Positions 1 to 8,223 of a stretch of DNA of 64,000 nucleotides are shown here, one piece after another. The translations under genes were made by a program, and so were the position numbers. The number at the start of each line of letters is the position of its first letter. Position 1 is the first letter of the stretch. The notes below the pieces were generated by a model that saw only the letters and a list, made by a program, of their open reading frames with translations, made no database searches and had not been told where the DNA came from. Source of the DNA: Aquimarina sp. Aq107 (GTDB taxonomy: Bacteria; Bacteroidota; Bacteroidia; Flavobacteriales; Flavobacteriaceae); assembly GCF_943733665.1 (NCBI RefSeq), contig NZ_OX030782.1:5194501-5258500 (forward strand), read 5' to 3'.

Positions 1-1392
1 AGTGCTGATGCTAATGATGTATCTGCTTTTGAATTTGGTGAGATTACCGAAGAAAATCAATATACAGAAGAGCAAGACATTAACTTCTTTGTAAATGCTG
101 AATTATCCTCGGATTTTTTTGGTAAGGGTAATGGAACTATAAAGTTTGGAATACGAAGTAGATTGAAAAGTAAATTAAGAGATAATGACTTTTTTGAATT
201 TGATTTAGAAGGAAGTGTTCCTACGTTGGGAAATGTTCCTACCCGTAGTTATAGTGATCCTGATTTTCTTGCTGGAAGTCAATACCAAGCTGGATTATAT
301 GCAGATGAAAGATGGTTGGGAAGCCTTAGTCTTGTAGATGGAGAATCGGTTCCTGATGAGTTTTTAAGAGCTAATTATGATGTAGAAGAAGATGTGTTGG
401 CAGGATATCTTATGGCGAATCAAAAGCTTTCAGAAAAGTTTAGCCTATTGGCAGGTATTAGATTAGAACATACCAAAATTAATGCTACTGGAAATCAAAT
501 TGAAGATGAAGAAAATAGAGTGGGTGAGGTAACAGAAGAGCAATCATATATAAATGTGTTGCCAGGAATACATTTGAAATATGATCTTAATTCGCAAACC
601 GTTTTTAGATTTGCTTGGACCAATACATTAGCAAGACCCAATTATGTTGATTTAGTGCCATCTCTTGATGTATTATTTGGGGATGAGGAGATTGTTACGG
701 GTAACCCTGATCTTGATCCAACTACTTCTATGAATTTTGATGTAATGGCTGAACATTATTTTAAATCAGTTGGAATATTATCTGGAGGTTTATTTTACAA
801 AAAAATAGATAATTTTATTTATACTTTTAGAGGAGAAACTGAGGATGATGGATTTGGTGCAGGTACAGAGGGGTTTGATATTTTTCAGCCACTTAATGGA
901 GAAAATGCTTCTATTTTTGGAGCAGAGTTATCTATTCAACGTCAACTAGATTTTTTACCTGGTTTTGCTAAGAATTTTAGTGTATATCTTAATTACACAT
1001 TTCTTACTTCTAGTGCAGATGGAATCCGAAATGAAGATGGAGAAGAACGATCAGATCTCGATCTTCCGAATACATCACCAAATATGTTTAACGGATCTTT
1101 AGGATATAACAACAATAAGCTAAGTTTACGATTGTCTGCTAATTTTTCTGATGCATATATAGATGAGATAGGTGGAAACTCTTTTGAAGACAGGTATTAT
1201 GATAAGCAGTTTTTTCTGGATTTTAATGTAAGCTATGCAATTACGAAGAATTTAAGTGTTTATGCAGATTTAAATAATATTACCAATCAACCATTACGTT
1301 TTTATCAGGGAATATCAGAAAGAACAATGCAGGCAGAATATTACGAAAGACGCCTTACTTTTGGTTTGAAATATGATCTTTTTAAGAAATAA
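1..1392 (+). CDS. TonB-dependent receptor, C-terminal part (5' end outside window)
   Basis: The reading frame is open from the first base, so 463 codons of a larger outer-membrane receptor are visible. The sequence has the alternating aromatic/polar strands, acidic loops and NPDLDPTTSMNFD segment typical of the barrel of TonB-dependent receptors of the TonB/carboxypeptidase-regulatory-like class; the closing strands contain a LNNITNQPLRFYQG motif common in this group. The plug domain lies upstream of the window. It ends 17 bases before a phytase lipoprotein, which suggests that the two act on the same phosphorylated substrate at the cell surface. That pairing is an inference. The apparent TTG at 163 is internal, not a start. 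Confidence 0.9.
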   Translation, partial: SADANDVSAFEFGEITEENQYTEEQDINFFVNAELSSDFFGKGNGTIKFGIRSRLKSKLRDNDFFEFDLEGSVPTLGNVPTRSYSDPDFLAGSQYQAGLYADERWLGSLSLVDGESVPDEFLRANYDVEEDVLAGYLMANQKLSEKFSLLAGIRLEHTKINATGNQIEDEENRVGEVTEEQSYINVLPGIHLKYDLNSQTVFRFAWTNTLARPNYVDLVPSLDVLFGDEEIVTGNPDLDPTTSMNFDVMAEHYFKSVGILSGGLFYKKIDNFIYTFRGETEDDGFGAGTEGFDIFQPLNGENASIFGAELSIQRQLDFLPGFAKNFSVYLNYTFLTSSADGIRNEDGEERSDLDLPNTSPNMFNGSLGYNNNKLSLRLSANFSDAYIDEIGGNSFEDRYYDKQFFLDFNVSYAITKNLSVYADLNNITNQPLRFYQGISERTMQAEYYERRLTFGLKYDLFKK

Positions 1393-1409
1393 TACAGATA
1401 ATTTATTTT

Positions 1410-2420
1410 ATGAAAATTTATAGACTAATTCTTGTAGTGAGTGCTTCACTTATTATTTCGTGCGATAAAAAAGAACCGTTAATCAAACCAGATTTGATTA
1501 CAGAAAAAGTGTTATATGATACTGATGACCCTGCAATATGGGTTCATCCAACTGATCCTTCGAAAAGTATAATTTTTGGAACCGATAAAGATACTAACGG
1601 GGCTATTTATGCCTTTGATTTAGATGGGAAGGTAATTCCTGAAAAAGTGATCAGAGATATAAAATACCCAAATAATATCGATTTGGAATATGGATTTAGG
1701 TTAAATGATTCTACTACAACTGATATTATTGTTTTTACTGAAAGAGAAAAAAATCAAATCCGCTTATTTTCGGTTCCTGATATGAAACCACTTGATGATG
1801 GTGGTTTTCCTGTTTTTGAAGATGAAAAAAACCTAGAGTTAAGAAGGCCTATGGGAATAGGTTTGTATAAAAATCCGGATAACCATAGTGTTACCGCAAT
1901 TGTAAGTAGGAAATCAGGACCCGAAAATGATTACCTCTACCAATATCAACTGGTAAGTGATAGTTTGGGAGTACACGCTAAGTTAGTTAGGAAATTTGGA
2001 AAGTTTAGTAAGCAAAAGGAGATAGAAGCAATAGCAGTAGACGATGAGCTTGGGTTTGTGTATTATTCTGATGAAGGTGTTGGTATTAGAAAATATTATG
2101 CAGACGTTAAGATGGGAAATGAAGAATTAGCTTTTTTTGGAGGTGAATTTTTTAAAGAAGATATTGAAGGTATTGCGATTGCTTCCAAAGAAAATGGTCA
2201 GGGTTTTTTAATTGTGTCTGATCAGCAAAAGGGACAATTTAATGTTTTCTCTAGAAAAGATAATAGTTATATTAAGGCTATAAATTTAGGAACTACAGCA
2301 ACAGATGGGTGTGATGTAGTTACAATTCCCTTGGGTACTACTTTTACAAAGGGTCTTTTTGTTGCAATGAATGAGCAAAAGGATTTTTATTTCTACGATT
2401 TAAGTAGATTGGGGTTGTAA
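1410..2420 (+). CDS. Beta-propeller phytase (3-phytase) lipoprotein
   Basis: A 336-aa protein with a lipoprotein signal (hydrophobic stretch ending IISC, Cys18), so probably anchored in the outer membrane. It shows the beta-propeller phytase signatures: DDPAIWVHPTDPSKS and GTDKD near the N-terminus, PNNIDLEYGF, EAIAVDDE followed by YYSDEG, and EGIAIA followed by SDQQ. In this family these acidic residues bind the calcium ions and phosphate needed to hydrolyse myo-inositol hexakisphosphate. Start is the first ATG, 17 bases after the receptor stop, which indicates a shared transcript. A terminator follows. The family call is firm; phytate as the physiological substrate is inferred. Confidence 0.88.
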   Translation: MKIYRLILVVSASLIISCDKKEPLIKPDLITEKVLYDTDDPAIWVHPTDPSKSIIFGTDKDTNGAIYAFDLDGKVIPEKVIRDIKYPNNIDLEYGFRLNDSTTTDIIVFTEREKNQIRLFSVPDMKPLDDGGFPVFEDEKNLELRRPMGIGLYKNPDNHSVTAIVSRKSGPENDYLYQYQLVSDSLGVHAKLVRKFGKFSKQKEIEAIAVDDELGFVYYSDEGVGIRKYYADVKMGNEELAFFGGEFFKEDIEGIAIASKENGQGFLIVSDQQKGQFNVFSRKDNSYIKAINLGTTATDGCDVVTIPLGTTFTKGLFVAMNEQKDFYFYDLSRLGL

Positions 2421-2444
2421 ACTTATTTATAGTTTAAGCTGAAA

Positions 2445-2478
2445 AAAAAAACTCCTTGTCTAAAACAAGGAGTTTTTT
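2445..2478. terminator. Bidirectional intrinsic terminator
   Basis: ACTCCTTG and CAAGGAGT form an 8-bp stem flanked by an A-run on the left and a T-run on the right. It can serve both the plus-strand phytase and the minus-strand ahcY that converge here. Confidence 0.85.
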
Positions 2479-2538
2479 ATAATATATTCCTGCTAAAAAC
2501 TTAAATTCAATTTTAAGTAGAGGAATTATTATCTGATT

Positions 2539-3855
2539 TTAGTATCTGTAATGTTCAGGTTTAAAAGGACCTTCAATAGTTACACCAATATATTCAGCTT
2601 GATCGTTTCTTAATTCTGTTAATTCTACTCCGATCTTCTCTAAGTGTAATTTTGCTACTTTTTCATCTAAATGTTTTGGTAGCATATATACTTCATTACC
2701 ATATTTTTCACTGTTTTTCCAAAGCTCAATTTGTGCTAACGTCTGATTTGTAAAAGAATTACTCATTACAAAACTTGGGTGACCTGTAGCACAACCTAGA
2801 TTTACTAAACGACCTTCAGCAAGAATGATTACATCATTTCCGTTTACGTTATACTTGTCGACTTGAGGTTTGATAGTATCTTTAGTGTGACCATACTTTT
2901 CGTTTAGCCAAGCCATATCGATTTCATTATCAAAATGTCCGATATTACATACGATAGCTTTATCCTTTAATGCTTCAAAATGATGACCCTGAACGATATC
3001 TTTATTTCCTGTTGTGGTAATTACAATATCACTATTTCCAATAACAGTTTCTAGTTTTTTTACTTCAAAACCGTCCATTGCTGCTTGTAGAGCACAAATA
3101 GGATCAATCTCAGTCACAGTAACGATACTTCCTGCACCTTTAAAAGAAGCTGCAGTACCTTTACCAACATCACCATAACCACAAACAGTAACTCGTTTTC
3201 CTGCTAGCATCACATCGGTTGCTCTTCTTATTGCATCTACTGCACTTTCTTTACATCCGTATTTGTTATCAAATTTAGATTTAGTAACAGAGTCATTTAC
3301 ATTGATAGCAGGCATTGGTAACGTTCCATTTTTTACTCTTTCATATAATCTATGAACACCTGTTGTAGTTTCTTCCGATAAACCTTTAATTCCCTCAGCT
3401 AATTCTGGATAACGATCTAATACCATATTTGTTAAATCACCACCATCATCAAGAATCATATTTAATGGTTTGCGATCTTCTCCAAAGAATAAAGTTTGCT
3501 CAATACACCAGTCAAACTCTTCCTCGTTCATGCCTTTCCAAGCATATACAGGAATTCCTGCATCAGCAATAGCAGCTGCAGCTTGATCTTGTGTAGAAAA
3601 TATGTTACAAGAACTCCAAGTAACCTCTGCACCAAGAGCTTGTAATGTTTCTATTAACACAGCAGTTTGGATAGTCATATGAAGACACCCTGCGATACGA
3701 GAACCTTTAAGAGGTTGTTCGTCTTTATATTCTTCTCTAAGGGACATAAGACCTGGCATCTCAGCTTCTGCTAGTTCGATTTCTTTTCTTCCCCAGGCAG
3801 CTAATGAAATGTCTTTAACTTTGTAAGGAACATAAGGTACTGTTTTGGTACTCAT
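2539..3855 (-). CDS. ahcY: Adenosylhomocysteinase (S-adenosyl-L-homocysteine hydrolase)
   Basis: Cytosolic NAD-dependent enzyme that splits S-adenosylhomocysteine into adenosine and homocysteine, clearing the product inhibitor of methyltransferases. Family hallmarks are present: SRIAGCLHMTIQTAVLIETL, the NAD-binding GYGDVGKGTA loop, CNIGHFDNEIDM and the C-terminal KPEHYRY. I start it at the ATG at 3855 (438 aa, beginning MSTKTVPYVPYKVKD), which matches the family N-terminus; a further in-frame ATG at 3903 would add 16 unconserved residues. A TACCTTTG promoter box lies about 110 bases upstream on the same strand. It is divergent from the phosphopantetheinyl transferase gene. Confidence 0.97.
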   Translation of the reverse strand: MSTKTVPYVPYKVKDISLAAWGRKEIELAEAEMPGLMSLREEYKDEQPLKGSRIAGCLHMTIQTAVLIETLQALGAEVTWSSCNIFSTQDQAAAAIADAGIPVYAWKGMNEEEFDWCIEQTLFFGEDRKPLNMILDDGGDLTNMVLDRYPELAEGIKGLSEETTTGVHRLYERVKNGTLPMPAINVNDSVTKSKFDNKYGCKESAVDAIRRATDVMLAGKRVTVCGYGDVGKGTAASFKGAGSIVTVTEIDPICALQAAMDGFEVKKLETVIGNSDIVITTTGNKDIVQGHHFEALKDKAIVCNIGHFDNEIDMAWLNEKYGHTKDTIKPQVDKYNVNGNDVIILAEGRLVNLGCATGHPSFVMSNSFTNQTLAQIELWKNSEKYGNEVYMLPKHLDEKVAKLHLEKIGVELTELRNDQAEYIGVTIEGPFKPEHYRY

Positions 3856-3963
3856 AGTATCTGTTTTATGTTTATGAAGTGCAATAATTTTAGTATTTCG
3901 CACTAAATTATTCTAAATTCGTCTCCTGAAAATCAAGATACTGATGTCCTGAATTTCAGTTTG

Positions 3964-3971
3964 CAAAGGTA
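3964..3971 (-). promoter_or_regulatory. Probable -7 promoter box (TACCTTTG) for ahcY
   Basis: The minus-strand sequence TACCTTTG matches the Bacteroidetes TAnnTTTG -7 consensus. I do not see a convincing -33 element. Because it lies over the first codons of the longest possible PPTase reading frame, it favours the later PPTase start at 3994. Confidence 0.5.
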
Positions 3972-3993
3972 CATAATAACTTTAAGAATTCAC

Positions 3994-4623
3994 ATGCCTC
4001 TTTACAAAACTATAACAGTAGATGATAGTACTAATATATTGATTTGGAAGATAGAAGAGTCTTTTGAAACTCTATCTGAAGGAATTAAGTTAACAGATCA
4101 TTGTCAGAATCGCGTTGATAATATGAAATCTGATATGCATAGAAGAGGGTTTATGAGTGTCCGTCATTTATTAGCAGTTTTTGGATACAATGATCACGAT
4201 TTATATTATGATGATTTTGGTAAGCCACATCTAAAAGATGGAAAGCAAATTTCAATAACACATTCTTACGAGTATGCAGGAATTATTATAAGCGATAAAC
4301 TTGTGGGTATTGATATTGAAAAACAACGCGAAAAAATTCTTAGAATTGCTCATAAGTTTGTAGATTCTGAACAAGATTTTGTAAATCAACAAGAGGACAA
4401 AACCCGAGTGTTGACTGTTATTTGGGGAGCAAAGGAATCCTTGTATAAATTATATGGTACTGCAGGGTTGAGTTTTGAACAAAATATACATATTATGCCA
4501 TTTGATCTAAATATGCCTTTTACTGCAGGTAGTATTCATTATAATGAAACGATTAGTCATTATGATATAACTTTTTTAGAATTTGATGGGTTTACCTGTG
4601 TATATGCTTTGCCCTATGTCTGA
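3994..4623 (+). CDS. 4'-phosphopantetheinyl transferase superfamily protein
   Basis: Transfers the phosphopantetheine arm of CoA to a serine of acyl or peptidyl carrier proteins. From the ATG at 3994 the protein has 209 residues. The two family motifs are clear: GIDIEK (Asp107, Glu109, metal binding) and WGAKESLYKLYG (Lys147, Glu148, Lys152), in the Sfp-like two-motif spacing, so it is more like an Sfp/EntD type than the short AcpS type. A frame extension back to 3961 overlaps the ahcY promoter and is less likely. It is followed after 34 bases by the YkoF-like gene, which may share its transcript. The carrier protein served is unknown. Confidence 0.85.
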   Translation: MPLYKTITVDDSTNILIWKIEESFETLSEGIKLTDHCQNRVDNMKSDMHRRGFMSVRHLLAVFGYNDHDLYYDDFGKPHLKDGKQISITHSYEYAGIIISDKLVGIDIEKQREKILRIAHKFVDSEQDFVNQQEDKTRVLTVIWGAKESLYKLYGTAGLSFEQNIHIMPFDLNMPFTAGSIHYNETISHYDITFLEFDGFTCVYALPYV

Positions 4624-4657
4624 GTATAAGAACTAGAATTTTTGAAAATTTGACAAG

Positions 4658-4918
4658 ATGCAGATATCAATAGAGTTAACACTTACCCCTTTACAAAATG
4701 ATTTTGAAGAACACATTATTAAGTTTATAAAAAGACTTAGAGATTCAAAATTTATAGTATTAGAAAATCCTTTGAGTACTCAGGTATATGGAGGTTATGA
4801 TGAGGTAATGCCGTTTTTAACTAAAGAAATTAGGAAAGCCTTTGGAGATATGGAGCATGTTTTGGTTTATATGAAAATGGTAAAAAGTAATAGAAGTGAC
4901 TATGAGCCAAATTTTTGA
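4658..4918 (+). CDS. YkoF-like thiamine-binding family protein (small)
   Basis: An 86-aa protein with the ferredoxin-like pattern and the STQVYGGYDEVMPFL segment that resemble the single-domain YkoF/MTH1187 family, members of which bind thiamine or its pyrimidine part. No signal peptide or membrane segment is visible. Its end overlaps the PnuC gene by 17 bases, so the two are translationally coupled, and the next gene is a small-molecule kinase. The context supports a role in vitamin uptake. The family assignment is moderately secure; the ligand is not shown by the sequence. Confidence 0.65.
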   Translation: MQISIELTLTPLQNDFEEHIIKFIKRLRDSKFIVLENPLSTQVYGGYDEVMPFLTKEIRKAFGDMEHVLVYMKMVKSNRSDYEPNF

Positions 4919-5534
4919 TTTTCTTTTCGGACAATATGCAGAATATTCTACACTAGATATTTCTTTAGAAGTTATTGCGGTATTGTTCGGGATAGCAAGT
5001 GTTTTTTTTGCTTGGTTTAATAAAATATGGGTGTATCCTACGGGATTAATTAGTACTTCTATTTATGTGTATTTACTATTGAAATGGTCTTTATTAGGTG
5101 ATATGATGATCAACGCATATTATTTTGTGATGAGTATATATGGTTGGTATATATGGACGAGGAAAGTAGATGAAACACATACGACTCCAATTTCTAGAAC
5201 CACTTCTGGAGAAAAGAAAATACAATTTTTGATTTTTATAGGGACTTTAGTTTTTGTATTTGTTGTTTATAGAACATTTGATAAATGGAATGATTGGACC
5301 GCATATGTAGACACATTGACAACGGCAATATTTTTTGTCGGGATGTGGTTAATGGCGAGAAGAAAAATAGAGAATTGGATTTTTTGGATTATAGGAGATA
5401 TTATTTCTATTCCCTTGTACTTTTATAAAGGGTTTACTTTTACAAGTTTTCAGTATGTGATCTTTACATTTATGGCAATTCAAGGATATTTAGCATGGAA
5501 GAAAAGCTTAGACAAGAACCTAGTGACTGCATAA
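4902..5534 (+). CDS. pnuC: PnuC family vitamin transporter (nicotinamide riboside or thiamine)
   Basis: About 210 residues with seven hydrophobic segments, an N-terminal EVIAVLFGIASVFFAWFNK and a YFVMSIYGWYIW motif typical of PnuC. PnuC proteins are facilitators whose substrate is trapped by cytosolic phosphorylation; in Bacteroidetes the subgroup named PnuT carries thiamine. Here a YkoF-like protein precedes it and a NadR-like kinase follows with a 40-base overlap, so either nicotinamide riboside or thiamine is possible. I prefer the ATG at 4902 over the GTG at 4896. No TPP riboswitch is visible upstream. Confidence 0.88.
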   Translation: MSQIFDFLFGQYAEYSTLDISLEVIAVLFGIASVFFAWFNKIWVYPTGLISTSIYVYLLLKWSLLGDMMINAYYFVMSIYGWYIWTRKVDETHTTPISRTTSGEKKIQFLIFIGTLVFVFVVYRTFDKWNDWTAYVDTLTTAIFFVGMWLMARRKIENWIFWIIGDIISIPLYFYKGFTFTSFQYVIFTFMAIQGYLAWKKSLDKNLVTA

Positions 5535-6064
5535 GAATTGTATTATTTGGTCCTGAATCAACCGGTAAAACTACCTTATCCAGACAATTGGCAAATCATT
5601 ATAATGTTTCTTGGGTGCCAGAATATATGAGAATATATCTTCAAAATAAATGGAATACTCTTAGAGAAGTTTGTGTATACGAAGATTTGATTCCTATTGC
5701 TACTGGACAAATGGAATTAGAGAATAAGGCCGTTAAAAAGGAAGATAAAATAGTGTTTTGTGATACAAATCTTTTAGAAATTAAAGTGTATTCGGAAGCG
5801 TATTATAATGGATCCGTTCCAGAAATTATACGGAAATTTTCGCAAGAAAACACATATGATTTGTATCTTTTGACCTATATTGACACTCCTTGGGTTCCTG
5901 ATGATTTAAGAGATAAGCCACATCAGAGACAAGAAATGTTTTTGCGATTCAAAAAATCTTTAGAAGAGAATAATTGTAATTATATTATTTTAAAAGGAGA
6001 TTCTGAGACTCGCTTTAAAAAAGCAAAAACTAACATTGACCAAATAATAAACGAATCAAAGTGA
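5495..6064 (+). CDS. NadR-like AAA ATPase / vitamin kinase
   Basis: A 189-aa P-loop kinase: Walker A GPESTGKTTL at residues 18-27, followed by VPEYMRIYL and CDTNLLEIKVYSEAYY, and a PDDLRDKPHQRQEMF segment, as in the ribosylnicotinamide kinase domain of NadR. The adenylyltransferase domain of full NadR is absent. It should phosphorylate the vitamin imported by the overlapping PnuC and so trap it in the cell. Overlap with PnuC is 40 bases and with the next gene 4 bases. Whether the acceptor is nicotinamide riboside or thiamine cannot be decided from sequence alone. Confidence 0.78.
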   Translation: MEEKLRQEPSDCIRIVLFGPESTGKTTLSRQLANHYNVSWVPEYMRIYLQNKWNTLREVCVYEDLIPIATGQMELENKAVKKEDKIVFCDTNLLEIKVYSEAYYNGSVPEIIRKFSQENTYDLYLLTYIDTPWVPDDLRDKPHQRQEMFLRFKKSLEENNCNYIILKGDSETRFKKAKTNIDQIINESK

Positions 6065-7626
6065 ATATTACAGATAAGGATATCAAACTCATTAGATCAA
6101 AAGAATTAACTGTAGAAAAAGTATTATCTCAGATAGAGACATTTAAGAACGAGATTCCTTTTGTAGCATTAAGAAGTGCTGCTAGTTTAGAGAATGGAAT
6201 TTTAAAGTTTTCTGAACACTATCAATCTGAGCTAACTAAATTATATGAATCAAGATCTACTAATTTAGATACAACTAAGTTCGTTCCTGCTTCTGGAGCC
6301 GCAACGAGAATGTTTAAAGAGTTGTTTAAGTTTTTAGATAATTACGAATATCGAAAAGAAAGTCTGAATTCATATACCAACCATGAGAAAGCTAATGCAA
6401 TACGACTTTTTTTAATAGGACTAGAGAAGTTTCCTTTCTATGATATAGTTATGCAAAAAGTGAAAAGTTCTTATCCTAATTTTGCATCACTCTCAGAAGG
6501 ACGACAGCTTCACATTTTTGTGGAAATGATGTTGAAGGAAAAAGGATTAAATTTTGGAGCTTATCCAAAAGGACTATTACCGTTTCATAAATATACTAGT
6601 AGCATATCTACTTCTTTTGAGGAACATTTGTTTGAAGCTGCCGGGTATAATAAAAATATTAACGGTGATTCTAAATTACATTTTACAATTTCTAAAGAAC
6701 ATTTAGATGCATTTAAAGATGAATTCGAAAGAATTAAGAAAAAAGTGGAAGCAGAGACTGATACAAATTTTATAATTACATATTCTTTTCAAAAATCAGA
6801 AACAGATACAATTGCAGTAGATGAAAATAATGAACCATTTAGAAAAGAAGATGGATCATTGTTGTTTAGACCAGGAGGGCATGGTGCCTTAATAGAAAAT
6901 CTGAATGATTTAGATTCTGATATTATATATATCAAGAATATTGATAATGTAGTGGTTAGGAAATACCAGGATGAAGTGTCTGGGTATAAAAAAGTATTAG
7001 CAGGTAAGTTAATTGAGATTCAGGATGAAGCATTTAGAATATTAAATGCAATTGATAAAAAAGCTCCTACAGAGGCAGAATTAAAGGATATCAAGAAATT
7101 TTTGGTGGAACAGCTAAATGTAAGACTGCCTTTGGATTTTGATAAGTTTTCAGAAAATTATAAACTTCAATTTTTAAAAGAATCATTAGACAGACCAATT
7201 AGAGTTTGTGGTATGGTGATTAACGAAGGAGAGCCTGGAGGAGGACCTTTTTGGATTAAAAAAGAAAATGGAAGATTGGTTTTACAAATTATAGAAACAC
7301 CACAAATAAATTCGGAAGATAATAGACAGCAGGATATTTTAAAAAGTGCTACGCATTTTAATCCAGTGGATTTGGTTTGTGGCGTTCGAGATTATAAAGG
7401 TAATAAGTTTAATTTATTAGATTTTGTCGATCCTGATGCTGGGTTTATAACTACAAAATCACTAAATGGTAAAGTTTTGAAAGCGTTAGAATTACCTGGA
7501 TTGTGGAATGGAGCTATGGCGAATTGGATAAGTGTTTTTGTAGAAGTTCCATTAACCACATTTAATCCTGTTAAAACTGTAAATGATTTATTAAAGTCTG
7601 CGCATCAAGTAAAACTTTTCTCGTGA
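6061..7626 (+). CDS. DUF4301 family protein
   Basis: A 521-aa cytosolic protein that I recognise as the DUF4301 family of Bacteroidetes; its function is unknown to me. Conserved-looking stretches are VPASGAATRMFKEL near residue 80, RPGGHGALIENLNDL near residue 270, and GEPGGGPFWI near residue 400. The glycine-rich PASGAATRM and RPGGHGAL segments resemble phosphate-binding loops of sugar-nucleotide pyrophosphorylases, a resemblance only. It starts with GTG at 6061 and overlaps the kinase stop by 4 bases; its own stop overlaps arfB by 4 bases. It is therefore part of one coupled mRNA. Confidence 0.82.
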   Translation: MNITDKDIKLIRSKELTVEKVLSQIETFKNEIPFVALRSAASLENGILKFSEHYQSELTKLYESRSTNLDTTKFVPASGAATRMFKELFKFLDNYEYRKESLNSYTNHEKANAIRLFLIGLEKFPFYDIVMQKVKSSYPNFASLSEGRQLHIFVEMMLKEKGLNFGAYPKGLLPFHKYTSSISTSFEEHLFEAAGYNKNINGDSKLHFTISKEHLDAFKDEFERIKKKVEAETDTNFIITYSFQKSETDTIAVDENNEPFRKEDGSLLFRPGGHGALIENLNDLDSDIIYIKNIDNVVVRKYQDEVSGYKKVLAGKLIEIQDEAFRILNAIDKKAPTEAELKDIKKFLVEQLNVRLPLDFDKFSENYKLQFLKESLDRPIRVCGMVINEGEPGGGPFWIKKENGRLVLQIIETPQINSEDNRQQDILKSATHFNPVDLVCGVRDYKGNKFNLLDFVDPDAGFITTKSLNGKVLKALELPGLWNGAMANWISVFVEVPLTTFNPVKTVNDLLKSAHQVKLFS

Positions 7627-8024
7627 ATACCGCTATCATAATTAATGAATTTAAGTTTAAAGCGGTTAGAAGTTCCGGTGCTGGCGGGCAACACGTAAAT
7701 AAAGTATCTTCTAAAGTTGAACTTGTTTTTAATATATCCGATTCTAAAGGGTTGACTGATGATGAAAAGTTGATAATTACTCAAAAGTTAACTTCAAGAA
7801 TTACCAAATCTGGTGACCTAGTATTATATTGTGGGGATACCAGAAGCCAGCATAGAAATAAGGAACTTGTAATTAGTAGGTGTTTAGATGTTTTAAAAGC
7901 AAGCTTATATATTCCTAAACCTAGAAAACGGTCTAAACCTACTAAATCTTCAATCAAGAAACGATTAGAAAGCAAAAAAAAACAAGCTTTAAAAAAGTCT
8001 AATCGTAAAAAACCACTGTTGTAA
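7623..8024 (+). CDS. arfB: Peptidyl-tRNA hydrolase ArfB (release-factor-like ribosome rescue)
   Basis: A 133-aa protein with the release-factor catalytic loop GAGGQHVNKV (GGQ at residues 21-23) and no codon-recognition domain. The C-terminus is a Lys/Arg-rich tail (residues about 97-133), as in ArfB/YaeJ, which inserts into the empty mRNA channel of stalled ribosomes and hydrolyses the peptidyl-tRNA. Start is GTG at 7623, overlapping the preceding stop by 4 bases, so it depends on translation of the DUF4301 gene. No functional link to the vitamin genes is evident. Confidence 0.9.
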   Translation: MNTAIIINEFKFKAVRSSGAGGQHVNKVSSKVELVFNISDSKGLTDDEKLIITQKLTSRITKSGDLVLYCGDTRSQHRNKELVISRCLDVLKASLYIPKPRKRSKPTKSSIKKRLESKKKQALKKSNRKKPLL

Positions 8025-8038
8025 CGGTTACCGTTCTG

Positions 8039-8064
8039 AAAGTGTGTAAAATTTCTACACTTTT
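8039..8064 (+). terminator. Weak terminator-like hairpin after arfB
   Basis: AAAGTGT and ACACTTT pair as a 7-bp stem with an 11-base loop, followed by TTTGTG. The U-run is short, so termination would be inefficient. The right arm is also part of the first copy of a 19-base direct repeat. Confidence 0.35.
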
Positions 8065-8096
8065 GTGTGGATTTCATAAATTTCTACAGTTTTTTG
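8049..8096. repeat. Two 19-base direct repeats, period 29
   Basis: AAATTTCTACACTTTTGTG at 8049-8067 and AAATTTCTACAGTTTTTTG at 8078-8096 match at 17 of 19 positions. They lie 70-117 bases upstream of a sigma-54-like promoter and in front of the PepSY-like gene, a usual place for activator binding sites. Function is inferred from position. Confidence 0.5.
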
Positions 8097-8165
8097 TTTT
8101 CATAAAAAATACTTAAACACCTATAAAACAGTGCATTATGTTATTTTCTTTAGCTATTAAGTTTT

Positions 8166-8180
8166 TGGAACAATTATTCC
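8166..8180 (+). promoter_or_regulatory. Possible sigma-54 promoter
   Basis: TGGAACAATTATTCC compares with the -24/-12 consensus TGGCAC-N5-TTGC: five of six bases match at -24 and three of four at -12. The mismatch in the usually strict GC at -12 is a weakness. It lies 44 bases before the next start codon, and an NtrC-family activator is encoded close by. Confidence 0.3.
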
Positions 8181-8223
8181 TATTTATAATATCGTAAGAC
8201 AAGTTTTTACAATAATTATAAAA

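Noticed and set aside
3961..3993. Upstream start for the phosphopantetheinyl transferase
   Set aside because: The 11 extra residues lie over a minus-strand promoter box, and the protein reads naturally from the ATG at 3994.
7781..8077. 98-codon open frame on the minus strand over arfB
   Set aside because: Shadow of the Lys-rich arfB tail; no start context and no family resemblance.
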